DNA of 64,000 bases from Eutrigla gurnardus. Lineage: Eukaryota > Chordata > Actinopteri > Perciformes > Triglidae. The number at the start of each line of letters is the position of its first letter. Within the stretch, counting starts at the first letter, position 1. The notes beneath the pieces were generated by a model that ran no database searches, had not been told where the DNA came from, and saw only the letters and a program-made list of their open reading frames with translations. Below are positions 25,580-36,263 of the stretch, one piece after another. Position numbers and translations under genes: made by a program. The stretch is taken from contig OY741285.1 in the NCBI GenBank assembly GCA_963514095.1, forward strand, positions 14,435,320 to 14,499,319, read 5' to 3'.

Positions 25580-27295
25580 GTGGAAGCTCGCTCAACGCTG
25601 AGTTTTTCTCAATATTTATTGTTAACCTGTTTCATTTTTCACCATGGCTCCTATTCACAGGTAGGTGTGTGTTTTTGTGTGTGTGTGTGCGTGTGTCTCA
25701 GATATCATTTGATATTCATATGTTGACAGCTGCTACTTCTTCATAGTTATCGGCTTTTACAGAAAAGTCCATTCATCTTGGTCGTCGTCGTTTAGGGAAT
25801 GTGTATCAGAAGAACGAGCTCAAACATGCGTTTGCATTTCATATCGTTTTATGCAAACAATGATTATCTACTGTGACGAAAATAACAAGCACGGCATCGG
25901 TGTTGTGAAAGCGTCGGCCTGGAGTGTCCTCTTGGTCAAATGACGGCTATGAAGAGCATCATGGGTAGTTAACGTGTTTGCTTCCAGTGACTTGTTTACA
26001 TGGACGAGTCGATAACAAACAGATGTATTTATAATAGATTGAAGGCTTCTTGGAGGACGCCTTAATGTGCCGTAACCACGGGCAACCACAGGCAACCACA
26101 GGCAACTACGGGTAACCACGGACGTGTTCCCCTGAGGGTCACCAGTTAACACGGTCGCTCGTTAAAGCAGAAAACCTGTGGCGTCTTTGGCTGAAAGCTG
26201 TTAACCTCCAAAGTAGATAAAGTCAAAGCTACAGAGAAGGTCGTGGATCATCTAGTGGCTCGTTTGTTCGTATCATCTCATTGCACCAGATGATACGAAC
26301 CCTGTGGGAGGCATCAGAATGACATCCAAAAAAAAAAATGTTGGGTTATTTTTTATTTATTCCTCTTGAGAGAAAGTGAATTTGTGTTTTTTTTTATTTA
26401 TTTTGCATATCACATGTTGCTACTTCCTGTTTCACACAGCCCCGTGGTGGGTATGTTCATTTTATCTCCCATGGGGATCCACTTATTGATTAGCAGTTAG
26501 AAGCTACATTAATGTTAATTTTTAAGGAGGAAGTTTGCCAAAACATCATGGGGGTCCGCCGCCACACGCAGGTTGGAAAGGCAATTTGTTTAGGTTTCTT
26601 TCACCAGATTTGTTGACTGACGCCGTGGCGTAGCTTGACAAGTCGTTGCTTTGTATGCCATCGCCTTTTCAAACTGTATACGGATCCAAGAACAGACATG
26701 AGTTGTTTTTTTAATCCCTTAATGAACCCGCCTCATGTTCACATGTGACCTGCATGACAATGACTTATACATTTAGGTTTTCATTAGGAGAGCTGCTGCC
26801 ACGCCGCTTTAATCAGATATCAGGCCTTTTCTGCCTTCAGCTACAATCTGCAAGCTACATTTCAAATGCAAATTGTATTCCTTTACTCCGGTCTTCCATA
26901 TGCTTTAGAATTCATTAACATTTATTACTTCTTGCAGTGAAAACAGACACCGCTGCTGTCTTGGTGATCAGGTGACTGCTGTTTAGCCGCTTTCTCTCAC
27001 GCGTCGGGGGACTGATGTTTATTTTTATTCATTCGTCAACGCCTCCACACACCGTGTTGTTGTCACATCACCTGTTTGATTCTCGCACGCATCCGCTACG
27101 TGCTGCTCCGAGCAGGAAGTACGCCAGCGCCAGCACGCGCGCCATGTTTACCATCCAGTGTGTTAGCGTTAGCATGCTGATACGTAGCATGAATGGAGCA
27201 CGAAACACACAGGAAAGCTGAGGCTTTGTTTCTTATAACCCTAATGGTGTTAATGGTCTGCTAAAGAGTGGGAGGTAATGTTTCAATGTGTGTGC

Positions 27296-27354
<59 letters not shown>

Positions 27355-27874
27355 GATGCTGAGACATTCATTAGCACCAGGAAATGACAGCGTAGGAGGG
27401 TGAGACCGCGCTGAATGGAAGTTGCACTCTTCAATAATGTCATAGAGGCGTGTTAAGAGCTTTGTCAGTTTTTTTTAGAAACACACACACACAGAAACAC
27501 ACACACAGAGAGAGAGAGAGCATCCTACTTCCTCTCTCCCCCCTCAGCCTGGCTGCTAAACAGTCGAGGCGTTGGCCCGGTTTCAGCCTCGTCTCGTACA
27601 TGTTACCCTCCAATCAGAAGTAATCCTTCCACTCGGCCGAGCGCGAGCTGATCACGTTATTAAAGCGTCGACCTTTCAGAACGTCTCGTGTTCCCTCGTA
27701 ACTTCGGAGAGCATCACAATCAGAGTTATTTGTTTTCAGCTGATCGGTCTTCCCTTCCCCCCCCGGAGACAGAAGGTGGATCTCATGCTATCGGCGACGT
27801 CAACTGTTCAACTTGCTGTTGATATTGTTATTCATGCAACATGTGGAAGCTAATGGAATGGAACATTAGCGTTT
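24570..27874. other. Non-coding stretch, probably intronic
   Basis: No supported exon. It holds GT and CA tracts (about 25421-25452, 25509-25577, 27297-27353), a short 10-bp tandem of GGCAACCACA type at about 26075-26122, and a non-repetitive, possibly conserved segment at about 26790-26890. A CTAGTGG word near 26247 partly resembles a CTCF site. Confidence 0.55.
25509..25577. repeat. (CA)n microsatellite
   Basis: A perfect tract of about 34 units. A shorter GT tract lies 60 bp upstream in the opposite phase, so the single strand could fold back on itself here. Confidence 0.95.
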
Positions 27875-27878
27875 GGTT

Positions 27879-28480
27879 TGTAGTGGTTTAGAAGTTACTA
27901 TAGTCTTCAAGTCAGGCCGTGTGTTGTGGTTCTGCACCTGGGTGCAAAAGACTGAGGCAAACCGTATACACTGTTATCTAAAATGTCCTTGAAGAACACT
28001 GCTTGACTGCTGAAAAAACTCTGCTGCTCTCCTGACACAGAAGCCGCTGAAAAAGTCTGCTAAGTGCCCTGTTTGGCATCTGCCTAACAAAATAACACTG
28101 GGAAGACCTGTATCACTGCAGAGATCTGCCTAACGCTCGGTTAACAAGAAACAGCCTCAGGCTAAGAGAAGGGTGAGTGAGGCATATATGAGTTTTGAGG
28201 AAAAGAACGTTGAATCATGAGTTGAAGAAGACACAGAGTTGTGGAACTGACCACCTGATCAGGGGCGTGGAACCCCCCTGGACCAACAGCAAATAAACTC
28301 ACAGTGTAATCCTCAGTTCAGTCGCTCAGGATGCTTGTATCCTGTATCGGCTATTAAACATCACTTGGCTTGAAGACTGGCTGGCTCTCCTCTCATCTGT
28401 GACTCCAACTGTGAGTGTATCTGATAGTTAGTGTCTGAAGTATAGATTATTAATAAAGTAGCTGAAGTTTCGCTACAACA
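27879..28480. mobile_element. Solo LTR of an LTR retrotransposon or endogenous retrovirus
   Basis: A 602-bp segment begins TGTAGTGG and ends CTACAACA, so it has the TG...CA ends of an LTR. It is flanked on both sides by the 4-bp word GGTT (27875-27878 and 28481-28484). Inside are a TATA-like CATATATG (28183-28190) and an AATAAA poly(A) signal (28292-28297) about 100 bp downstream, in the order expected for U3-R-U5 on the + strand. There is no gag, pol or env sequence next to it. This is the usual product of recombination between the two LTRs of a provirus. Whether the source was retroviral or Gypsy-like cannot be told from the LTR alone. Confidence 0.72.
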
Positions 28481-28484
28481 GGTT

Positions 28485-28861
28485 TGAAGTCAAGCTGAGA
28501 GGAAAACGGCCCCTTTAACCATTGCAGGTCACATTGTTCACCTATTTAATCATATATGCTGAAAAAAGTACAGAAAATCAATTCATGAATCAAAATCCAA
28601 TATTAATTTTCTTCCTGTAAAGCCGATACCGATTTCAACCAATGCATGGTTTTAGAACGTGCAGCCTGAGGGAGTCCAACATGCAGAGGATGAACCCCCG
28701 TTCCTCTGGTGCCACCTTCAGGACAAACCGTGTGTGAGTCATCCCACTGGCAGGAGAGGCCAACAGAGTGTGCTTGTATCGATCAGCTGATGTTTGTATC
28801 GATCAGCTGATTTATTTATTTATTCTTGCTTCTGTCTCTGTTGGCGTCTCCGCATGGGAGG

Positions 28862-28900
<39 letters not shown>

Positions 28901-29178
28901 GGGGGGGGGGGGGTAATTATCGAGCATGTGTGAATCCAGGCAGGGAAACGTGCACACACACACAGTATGGTTTATTTACACCTGAAGCTGCCATGTTGCT
29001 GTTTGTGTGTGACATCGGCTTTCATTTCTATCACATTCTGCCTCCCACCTTCCCGTTATTTGTGTTTCGCTCCTTCCTTCCTTCCTTCCTTCCTTCCTTC
29101 CTTCCTTCCTTGCTTCCTTCCTTCCTTCCTTCCTTCATCCCTCCCTTCCTCTAACCGGTATTTGATTTCTCTCCTCCA

Positions 29179-29254
<76 letters not shown>

Positions 29255-29712
29255 CCTCCCTCCTCTCATGTCATCCCGACACTTTCTCTCTCCAATGCGT
29301 CAAATAATGCGCCTTGGTCATTGACAGCTCATTAAACATGCAAAGTGTCCTTTCAAAATAAAATTCCGTCTCCAGGGGAAGTTGGGTTTAGGGACCGAGC
29401 GTGGCCGACTAACGAGTCACGTGACTAGAGACCTCCTCCGCTCTGATCACCTGCCCCTCCCTGCCTGTGTGGACTATCGCTCTCCTTATACTGCATCACT
29501 TTACCTCTACCCATAATGCAGCAGGTGGGTGCTTTCTTTCCCTCCACATTCTCTTCTCTCTAACTTTAATGGCAAACAGAGGGGGGTGGGGGGGGGGGGT
29601 AGGTGTATTATAAATCACAGGAGTGAAGTTTAGATTGGGAGGCGGGACGAAGCCCTCGGTAGCCGGGGGAGACAGATTGACTGACAGCATCCTATCAGGC
29701 TGGCGATACCTT

Positions 29713-29748
<36 letters not shown>

Positions 29749-29843
29749 ACATGTCCTCAGGCCAAAAACCCTCCAACAGCAAATTGAAAATGACCCCAAT
29801 AAACACAAGCAGAGACATTTTCTCCCCCATCTGTCCATCTCAC

Positions 29844-29929
<86 letters not shown>

Positions 29930-30194
29930 TCATTCTTGTTCATCCATCCCATTAAAGGAACATGCTATTCTATTTGATTTCTTTTTCTCAACCTGCTGCC
30001 TTACTGTCTCCATCGCTCTCCTGTCCTTCCTGTTGAGTTAAAGCCGCAGGGCAGAAACATATGTGTATGTTACGTTTGTATAATAAGTACGATCGTCGAG
30101 TCACTGACAAACTGGACTTTCACAACTCAGTTGTACATAAAATGAATAAATAATATCTGCGGAGAAATGTATTATTCATAGACCGCAGGTGCAG
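28485..30194. other. Non-coding stretch dominated by simple repeats
   Basis: No gene. It contains (GT)n followed by a G run (28865-28912), (CCTT)n at about 29070-29137, (CT)n at 29186-29251, a G run near 29580-29600, (GT)n at 29715-29744 and (CA)n at 29849-29928. The polypyrimidine and polypurine strands could adopt triplex-type structures. All long ORFs here are repeat artefacts. Confidence 0.8.
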
Positions 30195-30723
30195 CTTATC
30201 CAGTCAACAAAGTTAGCTTCATAATTCAAGTTCAACTTTACAGCGGCATATTGGCTGTCACCATCTTGGTATTTGTGTAACCAGTGAAGGAAGTGACCAT
30301 ATTTGGACTGTAGAGGAGTGACGGGTGGATCAGCACCCCTAGCAGCAATCTTACTGGATCTGGATCCATGTGGATTCTGGTGTGAAGCTGATAACAAAGT
30401 TAGCTTCACAATTGAAGGTCAACTTTACAGCTAAGTGTTAAAGTCGTCTTAGTAGTGAACTGCATTGGTAGTGTGGTAACGACCTGTCAATCAGCAGGTA
30501 GCCCCGCCCCTAAAGAATACCCTGCTTTCTGGTTTGACTCTAAATGGACCATCATGTACTAAATGAACATCATGCTGGATTGAAGAAGACTTGAAACTAG
30601 AAATTGAGACCATAAACTCATGTTTACAATGTTTACTGAGAGAAGTGGGGTCATTTTCTCATAGAATATACAATCAGAGGGGAGTCGCCCCCTGGTGGCC
30701 AGCAGAGAGAATGTAGGTTTAAG
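30195..30723 (-). repeat. Interspersed repeat family, copy C
   Basis: This is the reverse-orientation counterpart of copy A across nearly its whole length (30723 corresponds to about 8024). It keeps the CTCF-like block, the GGGGCGGGGCTACC block and the GATCCAGATCCAGTAAG block. It has small indels relative to A. No coding capacity is seen. A short related fragment (GGGGCGGGGCTTCC, then GTGATTGACAGG) occurs at about 32200-32230. Confidence 0.75.
30685..30698 (-). promoter_or_regulatory. CTCF-like motif in repeat copy C
   Basis: On the - strand this reads TGGCCACCAGGGGGCGA, matching the vertebrate CTCF core. Its orientation is opposite to copies A and B, so the three are arranged convergently around the exon at 24.3 kb. 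Confidence 0.45.
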
Positions 30724-33700
30724 GCACTTCAGCATGGCTTTACTTTTCAGAACCGGAGGTTGACGTCTGGTCGTAGTAATTTGCCGTTTTTACCTGATTT
30801 TACTTCCTCTGTTTTCGTGATATTAATAGTGACTGCTCAGTTTGAATCTTCATCTCCGCAACAGATAATTCAGAAGTTGTTTTCCAACGCTCTCTGTAGT
30901 TTCCTGACTCTTGAGTTTTTCTCTTCTGTCTTGATTGGTTCCTTGTATGCCGCCCGTGTCGTCGCTCTCGACCTGATCACTGTCCTGGGAAAAAAGAAAT
31001 AAAAAGGCTCATTTGTTCATCCAGTCAAGTACAAGACAAACGCTTGATTTCAGTGTGAAGGAGAAATAGTTGTATTCCACTGACTGAATCTCCCCAAACA
31101 GAATGAATAAAGCTGCGATGGTGTTTTAATGAGCGTTCCTCCTGAATGTGCTGACAGATAAATGAGACGGCGCTCTCATATACAAAAGAAAATCCTGCAG
31201 GAAAATAATGCAAAGTTCTGATTCGTTTCCATCCTCACTGTTCTCGCTTCCCTCCGAGACGTCTGAACAGTTTGTTCTTAATTGACTCGGCTTGTTGAAA
31301 AACAAAGGTGAAACTACCCAAAGGTTAAAGAAAAGAAAATAACTTTTCGTATTAGTTTGTGATAATATTTGAGGAGAGTTTTTCCCAGAAGCCCCGGGAG
31401 TTAACGCGCGGATGTAAATGGAAACCCATCTGTTTGGGCTTGTAAATTCTCGGGGATTAAAGAGCCGTTAAAGACAAGGTTGCCGGTCCCGCCGCGGGTT
31501 CATCGGTATGTTTTCCAGCGAGCTTCCTAATCATTGTTAATCGCTCGGATTTGTCTCCCATCAAGTTAGTCCTTGTGGGCCGAGAGAAGGACGCCGTCGC
31601 TAATGAAGCGAGGGAGAGGAGGGAGGAGACGAGAGGACGGAGGAAATCCAAGTGGAGAGGAGAGACAGGAAACAGGATAGGGGAAACGAACAAAAAGACA
31701 AATGTGTTGTTTCTTCGAGTGGAGATGTGAACCTCTACGGGGAGGAAGAGGAGGAGCAAACCTTCATGAAGAAACAGAAGTGAATAACAGCATTTAACGC
31801 TGAGGATGCAGCTGTTTTATATTAACACATATCTTTTTAATTAACACTTGAAACGATGAAGGCGGTACAACATGTAAACCAGACTGCAGTGTTTTTACAG
31901 CTAAATATTTAATTTATTCTTCTTCTTTTCTATGAATGAACGCTTACAATGAGGAATATCTTGGGTGGATTTAAATCATTAGAATAATTATGAAACAAAA
32001 TGTAAAGGATAGCCTTAAAAATAATAAGACATCAGGTTTGAATGGAACAGGATACATTATTTTAACTCTCATAATGAATTCATGAACTGTTACTGATTTA
32101 TTTTTTTAAACTTCTGGACTGAAAATAAATCAAACTTAAAGCTTTAACAACACATGCTATTTAAAATGACCTTCACCAAAACCATCATATCACATGCTAG
32201 GGGGCGGGGCTTCCTTGTGATTGACAGGGTCTGAACTCCACCGTTAAGTCTTCAGCTATCACACCATGTTGCATCCAGGACGTTGTCATGGTTACGTTTT
32301 ATTTCCCATCGTGTCTCTATTTTCTCGCAAGCAACATTTCTAGTTTTAGAAGCGTGTTCTTCTAGAACATCGGCCTGTCATCCTCCACGCCCGATCCTAA
32401 TTGATCTCCAGCTCCTCTCCGTAGCGTCGCAGCACTTAGTCTAAATCCTCCGGCCGCTGTTTAATCGCCTGGAAGTGGGCGGAGGTGGAGGATACTTGAC
32501 GAGCATTAGCGCTGATTGGAGATCAGCGTCGGAGACGAACGCCTTTGGCGGGTCGGGTCATCTCCTTCCAGTCGGACGCACTAAAGTGTTTCACGTCCTT
32601 CAGGTTTCTGTTCTCAAACAGTCAGGAGACCAGAGAGAACAGAAGAACACAAAGCAGCCGCTCCTGTAGGATCCATTACCTCATCAATAACACGTCTCAG
32701 TCGATTTGGGTTTCAAAGAGTACAGAGCTTCAAGTGTCAATACTCTTATTCTGAAAAACAGTGAAGAAAAGGTCCATTTGAAAATGATGCAATATCACAT
32801 TTGGACCATTATTATTACTATAGATGACGCTCTGAAAGATGAATTTGCTTTAGTTAAATCTTTATTATTGATGCATATAACAGCCTTCATCTGAACATAT
32901 TATTAACCCTTATGTGGTGTTCCAGTCTTTTGGACACGTTTTCAATGTTTGCTAAAAGAAAAATGATACAATTAATTATGTTTTCAACCTGAGACTCACT
33001 GGTCTTGGCTCATTTTCTGTGAAGAACATATAACGGAACACATTTTCAATGAGTGCCCACTATGGACCCCCCTTACACCTGGGGGCAAAAACAGTGGAAA
33101 ATATTCTGTATTCTGTAAACACTTAAGGAACAAGTGTTTACAATTTAAGGCCCCCCAGGCCTTCGAGCAGTCGACCCGCTCACTAATCCATCCCAGCTCC
33201 TCCGTTCCCGTTAGTCACCGTCTCCGTGCTGCAGGTCGGGTACAACAGTTAAATTAAATCCATAAATCACCTTTTTGGGGTTCTTTATAACAAAAACGCT
33301 GATGTATGTACGCTCACGCATGGCGACGCCGACGGAGACGCCTCAGAGAATAGGTTTGTGTCGGTCAGAAAAGCACTGATTGCATCCAGCAGCTCGACTT
33401 TCTGTCTTTAATGTGGACCCGCTTCATTCCAGACTTTTGAATAAATGGAGATTTTGAAGAAAGAATAATAAAACTTTTTCTCACCTGAAGTAAAAACACA
33501 GTGAGCGTGTGAAAACACTCCAATGCATGAATATAAAATACACAATGAATATTGCAGACATTTTGGAAATCAAAGAGGGATAAAAAGTCACGTATGTGAC
33601 ACATGTTTGCATGGAGTCTCTGTGTGGCGGTGTTCTAATTATCGCAGATCTATGAAACCAAGGTGACGGAAGAACGCTGTGATTCACATTCTGGGGATTT

Positions 33701-33903
33701 CTGAGGAACGCTGCAGAAGTTGGACAGAAACCTACTGGGAGTTTCAGACTGCACGGTTCACGAAACACACACACACACACACACACACAGTTTCTATATA
33801 ACAAGACCCTCTGGAAAAATGTTCCCATCTCTTACTTCCTCTCTTATTGTTTTCTTCATATGTTTCAAGCTGGAAGCTTCACACATCCATCTCTGTCTCT
33901 CTG

Positions 33904-33944
<41 letters not shown>

Positions 33945-34092
33945 CTCCCCACACTGTTTTTAGCCTCACCTCAAACTGTTATTCTGACTCGCTCGCTCGC
34001 CCACTCCACCTCTCTCCCTCACACACACACACACATTTCCCTCCACGCTCTCTTTGCTTTGTCATAATCCATCTATCTTGTTGCTCAAGAGT

Positions 34093-34126
<34 letters not shown>

Positions 34127-35242
34127 GGAAGCTGGATGCTGCTGGCCAGCACACACAGGTGATCATGTGACTTCTGAGTGGAAGTCTCTCCTGGGTCAGA
34201 CGTGACGCATTTAAACTGGATTAAATAACGATGGTTTAACTAAACTCAAGCTCAAACATTACGCAACATTACGCATGATAAACGCATTCAAAGCAGCAGA
34301 TATTAGCCGTGTCTCAATCCAACATCCGTCCTCTGGAGGACGCGTCCTTCGCAGTCTCTGAAATGAGTCGGTCTGGTCTACAGAGGAATTCTTGTTCATA
34401 TTGCCAGCTGTTCCCGCCCTCATCAGTTTCCACTCCCGTCGCCTAGCAACCGGTTGCAATTGACAAGAAAGATCGTGGAAGACTAATGTTATCCAATTAA
34501 AGTGGAGATCCTATATTCCCCTTTTTATTTTATATCCTGATGGAGGAGACGCTTCGTGATAGATGTCAGACTGATCCGTCCGTAGACGCCAGGATGTCGG
34601 CTCCTTCGGACGTAACTAACTCAGAGATCCACAACTGTGATGTCATCCTGTCAGCCGAAGACGTTCAGGTCAAGAGCGTGACCGGACTTCCTGTTTCCAT
34701 CAGCTCGTCGGCTCTGATTGACTTAAATCACTCGTGGAAACCTTTAACGGAGCCGTTAAGTCTGTTTGTCCAGTATTAATTAATTAATATTAATTTTATT
34801 TCTGTAAAATACAACATTTGATTTTGGGTTTCTGATTTTTAGAAGCAGGAAACAGCTTTTGTCAGTTTAGTGGTATTAAGCAACAAACATATCCGACACT
34901 TTGAACGTAATTTAATTAATAACAACAATATAGTTGTCATCTTCCCGACTTGGTTATTGTTTGCCTCATGAGCATTGTTGGGGTTTGTTTGATTTGCCAT
35001 CTTGTACTTTGCGTTTCACTGCTGAGCTGAATCTTCTGTTTGTTTGTTGTTTGCCTCGTTGTTTGAGTCGACCGCTGTGACAAGAGTTTGCCCCCTCACA
35101 TGTAATGCATCCTGTATGTCAACTTCTACCTGCTGTATTCCACATTTTGCACAAATAAAAACACACACACAACTTCTGCAATGTTCACATGAAGCTAATT
35201 TGCATGATGGCACATTAACATGTGACTAGAGAAAGACTGGCC
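30724..35242. other. Non-coding stretch
   Basis: No supported gene. About 32910-32940 starts TTAACCCTTATGTGGTG and resembles one end of a piggyBac-type MITE, but I cannot find the matching other end. CA and CT tracts lie at about 33768-33789, 33897-33941, 34020-34034 and 34094-34123. About 34310-34475 is a diverged relative of 6690-6830. The part about 31385-31470 is non-repetitive and might be conserved. Confidence 0.55.
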
Positions 35243-35315
35243 TGCAGGAGGCAGTGATGATACAGTGATGATACAGTGATGATGCAGTGATGACGCAGTG
35301 ATAATAAAGTGACCC
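35243..35315. repeat. Short array of 11-bp minisatellite units
   Basis: Units of the type ACAGTGATGAT and GCAGTGATGAT. The same unit forms the large array starting at 35696. A unique 380-bp segment lies between them. Confidence 0.85.
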
Positions 35316-35695
35316 CCAATTTCCACTGCATGCCTCTCCGCTGCGTTGCGTCTCCGCCACGCCAGCGGAGCAGATACGTTTCACTTTAGTCTATGGGTGA
35401 ATCCCCACCAGGTCCGCTGCGCTGCGTGTCTGCTGCGTCTCGGCTCCGGCAGTCCGCAGCTCTCTGCAACAAATACGCAGGGCTTCTATTTCTGGCGGAT
35501 GCCGGACCACGGCGCAGCAATTCAGCACAGAGCAAATATAGCGAAACAGGAAGTTCGGTACATACTCAACAATAAAACATCCGGTTACTTCAAAATAAAA
35601 CACTTGTGTTAATAAAACCTCTTGACGATGGATCATATTTCACTTAACTATGTCACAAAAGCGTCAGAATGGGCGGGGCCAGGTACGGAGTCAAC

Positions 35696-36263
35696 AGGTG
35701 AGAGATACAGTGATGATGCAGTGATGATACAGTGATGATTTACTGATGATACAGTGATGATACAGTGATGATGCACTGATGATACAGTGATGATGTACTG
35801 ATGATACAGTGATGATGCACTGATAATACAGTGATGATGCACTGATGATACAGTGATGATGTACTGATGATACAGTGATGATGCACTGATAATACAGTGA
35901 TGATACAGTGATGACGCAGTGATAATACAGTGATGATGCACTGGTGATACAGTGATGATGCAGTGATAATACAGTGATGATGCAGTGATGATGCAGTGAT
36001 GATACAGTGATGATACAGTGATGATACAGTTATGATACAGTGATGATACAGAGATGATGCAGTGATGATACAGTGATGATACAGTGATGATGCATTGGTG
36101 ATACAGTGATGATACAGTGATGATGCATTGGTGATACAGTGATGGTGCAGTGATGATGCAGTGATGATACAGTGATAATACAGTGATAATACAGTGATGA
36201 TACAGTGATGATACAGTGATGATGCATTGGTGATACAGTGATGGTGCAGTGATGATGCAGTGA
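35696..36263. repeat. Minisatellite of 11-bp units, about 570 bp
   Basis: About 50 units of ACAGTGATGAT, with GCAGTGATGAT and ACAGTGATAAT variants and occasional shortened or substituted units. Variants alternate in patches, which shows higher-order copying. Because 11 is not a multiple of 3, each frame runs through an 11-residue peptide period, and on the - strand no stop is created. This yields a long but meaningless open frame rich in His, Ser and Ile. Confidence 0.93.

Noticed and set aside
32910..33150. Complete piggyBac-type MITE
   Set aside because: The left end (TTAA then CCCTTATGTGGTG) is suggestive, but no matching inverted right end was found, so it is only mentioned as a possible fragment.
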